Shown here: positions 32,785-41,978 of the stretch, piece by piece
Layout of the letters: each line of letters starts with the position of its first letter
How positions within the stretch are numbered: position 1 is the first letter of the stretch
The notes under the pieces: model-generated
What the model was told of the DNA's origin: nothing
The model's database searches: none
What the model saw: only the letters and a program-made list of their open reading frames with translations
Source: Sorangium cellulosum
Lineage (GTDB): Bacteria > Myxococcota_A > Polyangia > Polyangiales > Polyangiaceae
Length of the DNA stretch: 64,000 bases
Assembly: GCF_002950945.1 (NCBI RefSeq)
Contig: NZ_CP012673.1
Span: forward strand, 2,542,001-2,606,000
Reading direction: 5' to 3'
Program-made: the position numbers and the translations under genes

Positions 32785-35700
32785 CTAGGCCCCTCGCTGC
32801 CGATCGAGCCGCTCCCGCATCACGTTCGGGATCCTCCCCGCCGCCTCGATCGCCCTCTCGAGCGCCGTCCTCGCCGCCGCGTGGAGCCCCCGCCGCGCCC
32901 GCGCCCGCGCCCGCGCCTCGACGACCTCGATCTGCTCCTGGCCCACCGAGTGGACGACGGACCGCGCCTCGAGCTCGTCCCACGCCGCGTCGCTCGCCTC
33001 GCGTGTCGCCAGGTCGATCATCGACCACTGCACCTCCTCCGCGGGCGCCATCGCCGCGCCCTCGCGCCCCGCGGCGGCGGCCCGCGCCTGCTGGATCCGG
33101 ATCGCCTCGATGATCACCCGCGCCCTCTCCTCCTCGCCCCGGTAGAGGAGCAGCCTCGCCAGGAGGAGCTGCACCACCGGCCGCGCGTCCTCCCCGCGCT
33201 GCTGGCGCTCCAGCGACATCGCCCGCTCCACGTGCGGCGTGGCCGCGTCGAGGTCGCCCATCAGGTACAGGTACTCTCCCAGGTTGAACTCGCTCACGAG
33301 CTCCAGCATCCCGAGGCCCAGCTCGCGCGAGATGGCGAGCAGGCGGCGAAAGTCCGAGACCATCCCCGGGCTGTCCCCGAGGCAGGCCCTTAGGAGCGCC
33401 CGGCCGTTGATCGCCGGCCCGAGGTGCAGGAGATCGCCGCGCTCCTCGCACATGCGGATCGCCCGGCCGAGCGCCGCGCCCGCCTCGTTCAGCCTCCCCA
33501 GCCCCGGGTAGATGAAGCCGAGCAGGAGCAGCGAGACCACCAGCGTCTCGTAGCCCTCGTCGCCCAGGCCCTCCGCCTGCGCCGCCGCGCGCTCGAACTC
33601 CCGCGCCGCCTCGTCCTCGCGGCTCTCGCGGTGCAGCGAGCGCGCGACCGCCATCGACAGGCGCGCCGAGACCGCCGGCGGCAGATCGCCGCGCGCGAGC
33701 GCCCGCGCCTCCTCCACCCGCCGCCTCGACCGCCCGTAGTCGTCCATCCAGTCGAGCGCCGTGGACTCGTCGAGCAGGATCTCGATCTGCTCGATCGCGG
33801 AGCCCTCCTCGATCGCCATCCCCCGCGCGCGATCGAGATCCCCGAGCGCGTCGTGGTAACGGCCCAGCCGGTAGCGCATCAGCCCCCGGCCGCGGTACGC
33901 CGCCCTCCGCCGCGCGCCGCGCGCCGCGATCGGCTGCGCGAGCGCGCGGCTGTAGTGGAGCTCCGCCTCGACGTACGCGTGCCGCGCCCGCGCCCGCTCC
34001 GCCAGCTCCAGGTAGGCCTCCTCCGCGACCGCCGCGAGCCCCGCCTCGTCCGCGTGGTACGCGATCTTGAACCGCCGCTGCTCCCGGCCCTCGCCGGCGG
34101 CCTCGCGGTGGTGCTCGTACGCCGCCAGGTGGATCCGCCGCCGCTCGGCCTGGGCGACGCCCTGCGCGACCGCCTCCCGCACCAGGGCGTGCCGGAAGCC
34201 GAGCCGCCCCCGCCGATCACCGACGAGCACGCCGGCCTCGAGCAGCCGCTCGGTCCCGACCCGCGCGTCGAGCGGGTACGCCCCGCCGTGGCCGCGGTGA
34301 TCCAGGTGGCGCAGCACGCCCGCGATCTCGTCGATCGACACCTCGGCGCCGAGCAGCGCCACGAGCCGCGCGTGGGCGGCGAGCGCCGGCCCGAGCGCCG
34401 AGAGCTCGGCCCGCGCCAGCGGCTCGATGAGCGGCAGCGCGGGGAGGCGGTCGAGCTCGTCGGTCGCCAGGTACCACGCGTCGCCGCGCCGGTGCCGGCG
34501 CAGGATCCCCTCGCGCTTGAGCCCGTGCACGAGCTCCACGAGCAGGAGCGGCACCCGCTGCGAGCGCTCGAGCAGCCGATCGAGCGCCGGCTCCGGCACG
34601 TCGCGCGCCGGCAGCAGCAGCCGCCGGCAGAGCGCCCGCGCGCTCTCCGCGTCGAGCGGCCCGAGCTGCACGGCCTCGCGCCGCGCCGCCCGCTCGCCCC
34701 AGGAGGGGTGCGCCTCGGCGAAGGCGGGGCGCCCCATCGCGCAGATCCACAGCGGCGCCGCCCCGTCCGCGAGCGCCGCGTACTCGAGCGCGGCGAGCGT
34801 CGTGTCGTGGGCGAAGTGCGCGTCGTCGAGCAGCACGATCACGGGCGCGTCGGCCGCGCGCCGGCGCAGGCACTCGCCCGCGGCCCGCACGCGCGCCGAG
34901 CGCAGCGCGCCGGGCGCGGCCTTCCGCGCCTCGAGCCCCGGGTAGGCCTCGCCGCCCGTCCGCTCGTCCACCCACCCGAGCGCCATCGCCAGCCCCGAGC
35001 CGTGCTCCGCCTCGAGCGCGGGGCCGAGGCGCTCCGCGAGCGCGGCGCGCGCCCCGCTCTCCGGGGGCGCGTCGGGCACGCCGAGCGCCTCGCGCACGAT
35101 CTCGTGGAGCGTCGCGTCCGGGGCGCCGCTCGTCGGCTCCTGCGCGTGCAGCTCGATGATCCGGGCCTCGGGCAGCCGCGCGCGGAGGCGCCTGCCGAGC
35201 TCGGCGAAGAGGCGGCTCTTGCCGTAGCCGGGCTCGCCGATGACGGCGACGACCGTGGGCTCTCCCCGGCAGAGCGCCCGCTCGGCGCCGCCGAGCAGCT
35301 GCTCGAGGATCTCGCGGCGGCCGACGAACGCGCCGGCGCCCTCCGCGCCCTCCGCGTCGGCGCCGGCGCCCGTCGAGGCGCCGCGCCCGCGCCCGGGCGC
35401 CGGCCGCGGCGCCTCGACGGGTAGCGCGGCGGAGGCCTCCGGCGAGAGGAACGGCCCCGGCGGCCCGGAGGCGGACGGCCACCGCTCGGCGCGGCAGAAG
35501 AGCGCGCTCAGGAACCGCCGCGCCCCGCCCGCGCGGGCCTGGATCGACACGGGCGCGACGTCGACGAGGACCCGCGCGCACAGGCCGGCGCGCAGGAGCT
35601 CGTCGGCCGCGCGCCGCGCGCTGCGCGCGGGGTTCGCCGCGCCCTCGTGGGCGAAGGCGGCCGCGTACCGCGAGCCGGAGGCGTACGCGAGCTCGCCGCC

Positions 35701-36807
35701 GAGCGCCCCGAGCTTGCGCTGCACGACCATGCGATCGGCCTCGCCCTCGAAGAACAGGAGCCCCACCACGCGGCGCTCGAGGCCGCCGGCGGAGCGCGGC
35801 GCCTCGCGCTCGGTCGCGGTGAGCTCGTCGCCGAGCGCGCGCTCCAGCGCCGCGCGGAGCTCGGTCGCGCTCGCGAACCGCTCGGCGCGGTCCTTGGCGA
35901 GGCACCGGTGCACCACCTCCTCGACCGCCCGCGGCACGGCCGCGCGCGCCGACAGCCGCGGGGGCCGCCGGCTCCGGTGGTCCTCCAGCACGGCCGCGCG
36001 CGGCCCCCAGAACGGCGGCCGACCGGCGAAGAGCTCGTACAGGAGGACGCCCATCGCATAGATGTCCACGCGCGCGTCGAGCTCCGCCGCGCCGTCGGAC
36101 TGCTCCGGGGCCATGTACTCCGCCGTCCCCAGGGCCGGATCCTCGGCCTCCGCGCCGCGCCGCCGGCCGACGGCGCGCGCGATGCCGAGGTCGATGAGCG
36201 TCGCCCGCGCGGGGTCGACGAGCAGGTTCTCGGGCTTCAGGTCGCAGTGCACGTAGCCGCGGGCGTGCACGGCCTCGAGCGCCGCGAGCGCGGCGAGGCC
36301 GATCCGGGAGGCCTCCTCCAGCCGCGGCGCCGGGCGCGCGGCGAGGCGCGCGGCGAGCGTGGGCGCGGCGATGCGCTCGATCACGGCATAAGGCGAGCCG
36401 TCGTCGAGCGCCCCCCACGCGTGCACGGCCGGCACGTGGGGCGGGCCGACGGCGGAGAGCGCCTCGACCTCCGCCCGGAGGCGCTGGCCTGCGCCGCGCC
36501 GATCGGCGCGCGCGAGCTTGATGGCGACCGGCGCCCCGCCGCCCTCCGGCACGGCCTCGAGCACGACGCCGAACCCGCCCCGCCCGAGCGTCCTCTGGAC
36601 GACGTAGCCGGGGAAACGCGGCAGCGAGGCGGCGACGACCTCCGTCACGTCCGTCGCGTCCGAGGCGCGCGCCGCCTCGGCCGGCGGCTCGTGCGGCGGC
36701 CTGCACTCGGGGCACGTCCCCTGGTTCCGGCGCCCGCAGGACGGGCAGCGCCGGGCCTCCTGGGACGTGCGGTCGGGATCCTGGCCTCGCGAGGGGTCCG
36801 GGCGCAT
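32785..36807 (-). CDS. Ser/Thr protein kinase fused to AAA ATPase and TPR repeats
   Basis: 1,340 residues. A zinc-ribbon-like start (CPSCGRRNQGTCPEC, 21-35) precedes a Pkn-type kinase domain at about 68-325: glycine loop GRGGFGVV, Lys97, catalytic loop HCDLKPENL (Asp189, lacking the Arg of HRD), LIDLG and APE. Residues 345-465 resemble a degenerate nucleotide-cyclase-like region. An AAA ATPase follows (Walker A GEPGYGKS near 524-531, Walker B VIVLLDDAH), then TPRs from about 980. This layout is common in myxobacteria as a one-protein signalling module. It starts 7 bases past the stop of the NALSP lipoprotein, with TAGGAG as ribosome-binding site overlapping that stop, so the two are co-translated. 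Confidence 0.93.
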   Translation of the reverse strand: MRPDPSRGQDPDRTSQEARRCPSCGRRNQGTCPECRPPHEPPAEAARASDATDVTEVVAASLPRFPGYVVQRTLGRGGFGVVLEAVPEGGGAPVAIKLARADRRGAGQRLRAEVEALSAVGPPHVPAVHAWGALDDGSPYAVIERIAAPTLAARLAARPAPRLEEASRIGLAALAALEAVHARGYVHCDLKPENLLVDPARATLIDLGIARAVGRRRGAEAEDPALGTAEYMAPEQSDGAAELDARVDIYAMGVLLYELFAGRPPFWGPRAAVLEDHRSRRPPRLSARAAVPRAVEEVVHRCLAKDRAERFASATELRAALERALGDELTATEREAPRSAGGLERRVVGLLFFEGEADRMVVQRKLGALGGELAYASGSRYAAAFAHEGAANPARSARRAADELLRAGLCARVLVDVAPVSIQARAGGARRFLSALFCRAERWPSASGPPGPFLSPEASAALPVEAPRPAPGRGRGASTGAGADAEGAEGAGAFVGRREILEQLLGGAERALCRGEPTVVAVIGEPGYGKSRLFAELGRRLRARLPEARIIELHAQEPTSGAPDATLHEIVREALGVPDAPPESGARAALAERLGPALEAEHGSGLAMALGWVDERTGGEAYPGLEARKAAPGALRSARVRAAGECLRRRAADAPVIVLLDDAHFAHDTTLAALEYAALADGAAPLWICAMGRPAFAEAHPSWGERAARREAVQLGPLDAESARALCRRLLLPARDVPEPALDRLLERSQRVPLLLVELVHGLKREGILRRHRRGDAWYLATDELDRLPALPLIEPLARAELSALGPALAAHARLVALLGAEVSIDEIAGVLRHLDHRGHGGAYPLDARVGTERLLEAGVLVGDRRGRLGFRHALVREAVAQGVAQAERRRIHLAAYEHHREAAGEGREQRRFKIAYHADEAGLAAVAEEAYLELAERARARHAYVEAELHYSRALAQPIAARGARRRAAYRGRGLMRYRLGRYHDALGDLDRARGMAIEEGSAIEQIEILLDESTALDWMDDYGRSRRRVEEARALARGDLPPAVSARLSMAVARSLHRESREDEAAREFERAAAQAEGLGDEGYETLVVSLLLLGFIYPGLGRLNEAGAALGRAIRMCEERGDLLHLGPAINGRALLRACLGDSPGMVSDFRRLLAISRELGLGMLELVSEFNLGEYLYLMGDLDAATPHVERAMSLERQQRGEDARPVVQLLLARLLLYRGEEERARVIIEAIRIQQARAAAAGREGAAMAPAEEVQWSMIDLATREASDAAWDELEARSVVHSVGQEQIEVVEARARARARRGLHAAARTALERAIEAAGRIPNVMRERLDRQRGA

Positions 36808-36814
36808 CGAGCTC

Positions 36815-37702
36815 CTACCGGGTCAGGTAGGACGTGATCACCACGTCCGTGCGCACCCAGGGCGAGCTCCAGGGGTCGTCGAGGCAGTGCGAGTAGTAGC
36901 CGCCGTTCATGTCCACCCGGGTGCAGAGCTCGTCGCACGAGCCCGCGATCAGGATGGGACCACACGGCTGAACGGTCGCGGCGCCGGTCGCGGGATCGAC
37001 GGCGACGTGCCCGGCCGCGCAGTCGCGCTGCGCCTTTCGCGCATGCTCGACGCCCTGCGGCGCGTAGCAGGCGCGGGCATACGGCGTCGCGCCGAACAGG
37101 TTCCCCCAGAACGCGCCCTCCCTCACCGGGAAGATCGCGCGCTCCACGTCCTGCGAGCCGAGCGGGGTCTCGCCGTTGCGCAGGGAGACCATGACCGAGA
37201 CACCGTACCAGTTTGCCCGCGAGGCGATGCAGGCCGTGATCAAGCGCTGGTGATGTCCGTCCTCGAGGCCGTCGGCGGCCCACCAGGGCGCGAGGCCGAG
37301 CTCACCGCGGTACACCTCGCGGTGGATGAGCCCTCTGCCCTCGATCCACGAGAACGAGAACGTCTGGTCCGGCCGGAGCGCACAGCCCACGATGTACCGC
37401 AGGAGCTGCCGCGCCAGGTCGCCGCTCTCTCCCGGGTTCTTGAGTGCCGCGACCGCGCCCGGGCTGAGGGCGCTCGGGCTGAGGGCATTGGGGCTGAGGG
37501 CATTGGGGCTGAGGGCGTTGGGGCTGAGGGCGTTGGGGCTGAGGGCGTTGGCCAGGTAGCCGTTCGTCGTCAGGACCGTGCTCCCGGAGGTGTCGACCTC
37601 GTCCTCCACGTCTTCCTCGATCTCGGCGCCGATGCAGCCGGTGGTGGCCAGAGATCCCGCGAGGAGCGCAACGATCCGCACGCAGCGACAATGCATCATC
37701 AT
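36815..37702 (-). CDS. lipoprotein with tandem NALSP pentapeptide repeat
   Basis: 295 residues. Signal with lipobox-like TTGC (Cys23), then an acidic stretch and six tandem pentapeptides (five NALSP, one SALSP) at about 53-82. The rest is a cysteine-containing globular domain with WIEGRGLIHREVYRG and GATPYARACYAPQGVEHARK; similar repeat-bearing lipoproteins occur in myxobacteria but have no known function. The TAG stop forms part of the ribosome-binding site of the kinase gene that follows. The pairing suggests that the lipoprotein is a surface or periplasmic partner of the kinase module, an inference from coupling only. Confidence 0.82.
   Translation of the reverse strand: MMMHCRCVRIVALLAGSLATTGCIGAEIEEDVEDEVDTSGSTVLTTNGYLANALSPNALSPNALSPNALSPNALSPSALSPGAVAALKNPGESGDLARQLLRYIVGCALRPDQTFSFSWIEGRGLIHREVYRGELGLAPWWAADGLEDGHHQRLITACIASRANWYGVSVMVSLRNGETPLGSQDVERAIFPVREGAFWGNLFGATPYARACYAPQGVEHARKAQRDCAAGHVAVDPATGAATVQPCGPILIAGSCDELCTRVDMNGGYYSHCLDDPWSSPWVRTDVVITSYLTR
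37461..37550. repeat. six tandem 15-bp units encoding the pentapeptide repeat
   Basis: Units GGGCTGAGGGC(A/G)TTG repeat six times with few changes; the last unit on the coding strand has diverged (encoding SALSP). They lie inside the lipoprotein gene and keep its frame. Copy number is likely to vary between strains. Confidence 0.85.
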
Positions 37703-38031
<329 letters not shown>

Positions 38032-39222
38032 CTACGGGAGCCCGAGGGCTTCCCTCATCACGCTGTCGTCGACCAGCGGCGCGAGCTCGGCGCGGGTGCG
38101 CGGGGTGCGGCCGGTCTGTGCGGCGACCCAGGGCTCTTCTTCCTCGAGCACGTCCAGGATGTCGGGCACCAGCGTGCCCTGGAACCGCTCGTCGTGCCAT
38201 ACCTCCTCGAGCACGGACTGCTCGATGCCGATCGCGCTCGAGATCCTCGGCCATACCACCTCCGGCGTGGTGCGGTAGAGCTCCTGCGCCCGCGCGAGGG
38301 AGCGCACGAACTCGACGATCCCGCGCCGCTTCTCGGGATCGGCGAGCTTCTCGGCGGTGCTGTGGAGGTTCACGATCTCGCGGTAGAGCGAGCGATCCTG
38401 GAACACGATGGCGCGCTCGCCGATCACGTCCGCCGCGAGCTGGGTCGACGGCTCCCAGAGCGCGACGGCGTCCACCTCGCCCCGCTCGAGCAGGGACGGC
38501 AGCGTGTTCCTGGCGCAGGGCGTGGCCATGCAGATGCCTCCGGGGACGACCGTGTAGTCGTCCGCCGTGAGGCCCGCGGTGCCCAGGTACTTGTCGACGA
38601 AGTAGGCCGCGGACGTGTTCGGGATCGTGCCGATCCGCTTGCCCCGGAGATCCGCGAGCGCGTCGATGCCCGCGTCGCGGTTCGCGACGATCCGGTAGAA
38701 CGTCTCCGTCACCGTGAAGATGATGCGCAGGTTGGGGTGAGCCACCGACTGCCGGAGCGTCTGCGTCTCCGCGTTGGTGCCGAGATCGACGCTCGGGTCG
38801 TTGAGCAGCTTCACGATGCCGCCGGACTCGACGGTCGCTTCGCCGGGATAGAAGTCCTGCGACGCGATGAGCGCCGGCGTGAACTCGATGGATGCCGTGT
38901 CGCTCGCGATCCTGAGCGCGGGGAAGGAGGCCGCTCCGCCGCTCCCGGTCCCGCCGGCGCCGCCGGAGCCGCCGCTGCCGCCGGCGCCCCCGGTCCCATC
39001 GGCGCCTCCGCTCCCGGCTGAGCTCGCGGTCGCCTGGCCACCGCCGCCGCTCGCGTCGGCGGCGCCCGTGCCGCCCGAGGACGTGCTCCCTGTGCCGCCA
39101 GCCACGACGCCGCCGCCCGTGCCGGACCCTGCCGTGCCGGCATTCCCGCTGGAATCTGATTTACCGTCGCAGGCAATGAATCCAAGGGCAGAGAAAAGGA
39201 CGAGGGGAAAGAGCGCTCGCAT
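38032..39222 (-). CDS. NMT1/SsuA-like ABC substrate-binding lipoprotein
   Basis: 396 residues. Signal with lipobox FIAC (Cys18), a long Gly/Ser/Ala linker to about residue 95, then a periplasmic binding fold: LRIASDTASIEFTPALIASQ, GGIVKLLNDPSVDLGTNAET, LRGKRIGTIPNTSAAYFVDK and GEVDAVALWEPSTQLAADVI. This is the pattern of nitrate/sulfonate/taurine/thiamine-precursor binding proteins. No permease or ATPase gene is adjacent, so it is either an orphan receptor or works with a distant transporter. The unusually long linker is typical of secreted myxobacterial lipoproteins. Confidence 0.85.
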   Translation of the reverse strand: MRALFPLVLFSALGFIACDGKSDSSGNAGTAGSGTGGGVVAGGTGSTSSGGTGAADASGGGGQATASSAGSGGADGTGGAGGSGGSGGAGGTGSGGAASFPALRIASDTASIEFTPALIASQDFYPGEATVESGGIVKLLNDPSVDLGTNAETQTLRQSVAHPNLRIIFTVTETFYRIVANRDAGIDALADLRGKRIGTIPNTSAAYFVDKYLGTAGLTADDYTVVPGGICMATPCARNTLPSLLERGEVDAVALWEPSTQLAADVIGERAIVFQDRSLYREIVNLHSTAEKLADPEKRRGIVEFVRSLARAQELYRTTPEVVWPRISSAIGIEQSVLEEVWHDERFQGTLVPDILDVLEEEEPWVAAQTGRTPRTRAELAPLVDDSVMREALGLP

Positions 39223-39364
39223 GTGTCAGCCTCCTTACGGCGGCGGACTGTAGCGCAGTTTCGACATCGCGGCGGACCGCATCGCAAGTTCGACGCGCGG
39301 CGACGGAGCGCTGCGCTGCGCGGCGAACCGTGACATTGCGTGCAATGGAGCGAATGACCGTGGG

Positions 39365-39386
39365 CCTCGGCCGGCCCGGGCCGAGG
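39365..39386 (-). terminator. hairpin after LRR lipoprotein A
   Basis: Arms CCTCGGCC and GGCCGAGG with a 6-base loop, 32 bases past the stop of LRR gene A. A related hairpin follows LRR gene C at 41920. Probable terminator carried along with the gene duplication. Confidence 0.55.
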
Positions 39387-39417
39387 GGCATCGGCCCCTG
39401 CGCTGCGGCCCGTGGCC

Positions 39418-40401
39418 TCACGGAAGGGTCACCCATCGTCGCCGCGGGCATTCTGTGTAGAGCTCGACGCCGCGCCTCCAGAGCCTCTCGAGGTTGATCG
39501 CCTGGGAGGCGGAGTCGCAGTTGATGGGGTTACCCAGCAAGAACACGGAGTCTCCCTGGCCGATGCCCAGGTTGGCGACGAGGGGATAAACGTTGGAGAT
39601 ATTGTTGTTCGAGAGGGCCACCCAGCGCAGATTGGTCATGGTCGACAGGCCCGAGATGTCCGTGATCTCCGAGTCGCTGGCCACGAGGACGGTGAGCGCC
39701 GAGAGGCCCGAGAGCGGCGCGAGCGTCGTGACGGATGTCTGGACGAGGTACAGCTTATCGAGCTCGACCAGCGCGCCGAGCGGGCTGACGTCGGTGATCG
39801 GGTTCAGGCTGAGCGACAGAAAATACAGGTTGGTCAGCGAGCCGAGGGGGGTGACGTCCGAGATGGCGTTGACGTTCAAGGACAGCTGCTCCAGGTTGAC
39901 GAGCGAGGACAGCGGCGAGACGTCGGTGATCTGGTTGCTCTCCAGGCTCAGGAAGCGCAGCTCCGTGAGCGAGGACAGCGGCGTGAGATCCGTCACGAGG
40001 TTGTGGCCGAGGTACAGACTCGTGACCGAGGTGAGGCACTCGATGCCGGAGAGCGATTCGATGCCACTGCTGCTGACATCGACGTAGTCGAGCGAGGCGA
40101 AGTCGTCGGGGTAGAGCGGGCCGGTCGGCTTCCCCGCGGCCTCGCGCAGCGCAGCCTCGAGCGCGGGGTCCGCGATCTGGAGCGCTCCTGTGCACGCCGC
40201 GGCGTCGATGCCGTCGGCGCCGCCGGTCTCCTGCGCCTGCCCGGGATCCGTCGGCGCGGCCGCGCCGCCCGCGAGCGGGGAGCCATGGGCTCCCATCGCG
40301 TCGAGCTCCGGATCGAGGACGGCGAGCTCGCACCCGGTGCCCGCCGCTCCTGCCAGGAGCACGATTCCAAACCATCGGCTGATGCTGTTTGCGTTGCGCA
40401 T
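39418..40401 (-). CDS. internalin-like leucine-rich-repeat lipoprotein, copy A
   Basis: 327 residues from MRNANSISRWFGIVLLAGAA with a lipobox-like GTGC. A short linker leads to a conserved cap (DPALEAALREAAGKPTGPLY) and about seven 22-residue repeats of the form LxxLxLxxNxIxDxxPLxSL. The end carries a cysteine pair (GNPINCDSAS and ECP) that may form a cap disulfide. LRR solenoids of this SDS22/internalin type bind proteins. GAGGG lies close to the ATG. Upstream open codons are in the repeated promoter region and are left out. It is most similar to copy C, with the same WxxLP end. Confidence 0.88.
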   Translation of the reverse strand: MRNANSISRWFGIVLLAGAAGTGCELAVLDPELDAMGAHGSPLAGGAAAPTDPGQAQETGGADGIDAAACTGALQIADPALEAALREAAGKPTGPLYPDDFASLDYVDVSSSGIESLSGIECLTSVTSLYLGHNLVTDLTPLSSLTELRFLSLESNQITDVSPLSSLVNLEQLSLNVNAISDVTPLGSLTNLYFLSLSLNPITDVSPLGALVELDKLYLVQTSVTTLAPLSGLSALTVLVASDSEITDISGLSTMTNLRWVALSNNNISNVYPLVANLGIGQGDSVFLLGNPINCDSASQAINLERLWRRGVELYTECPRRRWVTLP

Positions 40402-40657
40402 ATACCCTCGTGTCATCAAAGAGAAAGACAACGTGTCTTCCACGCGGAACAGGGATTGTTGACAAGAAAGATGTAGGTGAAGGAGGCGCGGCTCTCTCAA
40501 CACGAGGCCTAGCATGAGGGATGCCAGGCATGTCCGTGGCCTTGTTGAGCCCCGGGCCCGGTCCCACGAGCGCTCGGACGTGGGAAATCGCGCGTGGCAC
40601 CCGGGCGTGCCAGCGTGCCAGGGTGCCACGAGGTCGTGGACCGCGGGGCTCTCGGCG
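40402..40657. repeat. type II intergenic repeat upstream of LRR copy A
   Basis: 256 bases that closely match the region upstream of copy C (42951-43223) and partly the one upstream of copy D (from 44241). Shared landmarks are GAGAAAGACAACGTGTCTTC near the gene, a GATGCCAGG(C/G)ATGTCCGTG(G/A)C segment, a GAGCGCTCGGACGTGGGA segment and TGGCAC-CCGGGC-GTGCCA followed by further GTGCCA units at 40607, 40615 and 40623. It probably contains the promoter. Confidence 0.7.
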
Positions 40658-40774
40658 TTACGGGCAGTCCGTGGTGACGTGGGCGCCGCGCGCCTTGAGC
40701 GCCGCGATGTTGCTCGCCTGGGCGGCGCAGTCGATCGGGTTATCGAGCACGGTCACGGAGTCTCCCGGGCCGAT
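40658..40774 (-). pseudogene. relic C-terminus of an LRR lipoprotein
   Basis: Directly after the TAA stop of copy B and in the same frame lie 38 further codons reading IGPGDSVTVLDNPIDCAAQA and then SNIAALKARGAHVTTDCP, followed by TAA. They match the last residues of copy D (GSGDSVVVLGNPIDCAAQAS and ARGVHVATDCS), including the cysteine positions. No start or upstream repeat belongs to it. It is what remains of a former gene end, or a partial 3' duplication, after recombination between array members. Confidence 0.8.
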
Positions 40775-41776
40775 TTACTCGCAGTAGATGCCGAGCTCGA
40801 TGCCACGCGTCCTGAGCGCCGCGATGTTGAAGCTCTGGGAGGTGCACTCGATCGGGTTACCGTACACGAACACGGAGTCTCCCGGGCCGATGCCCGGGTT
40901 GGAGACGAGGGGAGAGAGGTCGAGGATACGGTTGTTGCCGAGGCTCACCCACCTCAGGTGGGTCATGGTCGACAGGGCCGAGATGTCGGTGATCTCCGCG
41001 TCGCTGGCCACGAGGACGGTGAGCGCCGAGAGGCCCGAGAGCGGCGCGAGCGTCGCGACGGACGTCTGGGCGAGGTACAGCTGATCGAGCTTGACGAGGC
41101 CGCCAAGCGGGCTGACGTCGGTGATCGGGTTCACGCTGAGCGACAGGTAAGACAGATTGGTCAGCGAGGCGAGGGGGGTGACGTCCGAGATCGCGTTGAC
41201 GTGCAGGGACAGCTGCTCCAGCTGGACGAGCGAGGACAGCGGTCCGACGTCGGTGATCAGGTTGTCCTCCGCGCCCAGGAAGCGCAGCTCCGTGAACGAG
41301 GACAGCGGCGTGAGATCCGTCACGAGGTTGTGGTCGAGGTTCAGGTTCGGGAGCGTGTTGAGGCACTCGAGGCCAGAGAGCGATTCGATGCCACGGTTGC
41401 TGGCATCGACATAGTCGAGCGAGGTGAAGTCGTCGGGGTAGAGCGGACCGGTCGGCTTACCCGCGGCCTCGCGCAATGCAGCTTCGAGCGCCGGGTCGGC
41501 GATCTCGAGCGGTCCTGTGCACTGCGCGGCGTCACCGCCGCCGGTGCCGCCGGTGCTGACGACGCTGCTGGCGCTGCTGGCGCCGCCGGTGCCGCCTGTC
41601 CCCGGATCCTGCCCGGGGTCCGTTGACCCGCCCACGCCGCCCCCGGTCGGGGAGCCAGGGGGATTCCCGGTTCCGATCCAATCCGGATCGAGGACGATGA
41701 ATTCGCACCCGGTGCACGCCGCCCCTGCCAGGAGCGCGATCCCCAACCATCGGCTGATGCTGTTTGCGTTGTGCAT
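40775..41776 (-). CDS. internalin-like leucine-rich-repeat lipoprotein, copy B
   Basis: 333 residues from MHNANSISRWLGIALLAGAA, lipobox-like CTGC. The linker is Gly-rich and closely matches copy D (NPPGSPTGGGVGGSTDPGQD, TGGTGG units). Seven 22-residue LRRs follow the same cap as in copy A. The C-terminus ends IECTSQSFNIAALRTRGIEL and then GIYCE. Immediately beyond its stop, in frame, lies a second D-like C-terminus. Copy B is therefore D-like at the front with an altered or acquired tail. Function as for copy A: a surface or periplasmic protein-binding solenoid is inferred. Confidence 0.88.
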   Translation of the reverse strand: MHNANSISRWLGIALLAGAACTGCEFIVLDPDWIGTGNPPGSPTGGGVGGSTDPGQDPGTGGTGGASSASSVVSTGGTGGGDAAQCTGPLEIADPALEAALREAAGKPTGPLYPDDFTSLDYVDASNRGIESLSGLECLNTLPNLNLDHNLVTDLTPLSSFTELRFLGAEDNLITDVGPLSSLVQLEQLSLHVNAISDVTPLASLTNLSYLSLSVNPITDVSPLGGLVKLDQLYLAQTSVATLAPLSGLSALTVLVASDAEITDISALSTMTHLRWVSLGNNRILDLSPLVSNPGIGPGDSVFVYGNPIECTSQSFNIAALRTRGIELGIYCE

Positions 41777-41978
41777 ATTCCTCGTGTTGTCAAAGAGACA
41801 GACAGCGCGCCTTCCGCGCGGAACAGAGAGTGTCGTCAAGCAAGAATGTAGGCGAAGGGGGAGCGTCGCTGCGCGGCGAGCTGTGACATTCCGTGCACGG
41901 GAGCGAATGACCATCGGCCTCGGCCGGTCCGGGGCCGACGGTCATCGGCCGCTGCGCTGCGGGCCGTGGCCCCACGGC
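41777..41978. repeat. type I intergenic repeat between LRR copies C and B
   Basis: It matches the region past copy A (39240-39417): shared GTGACATT(C/G)CGTGCA, GGAGCGAATGACC and a GGCCTCGGCCGG stem. The TCGGCC/GGCCGA stem at 41920-41938 is the likely terminator of copy C, and the part near 41777 holds the promoter of copy B. Confidence 0.65.
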
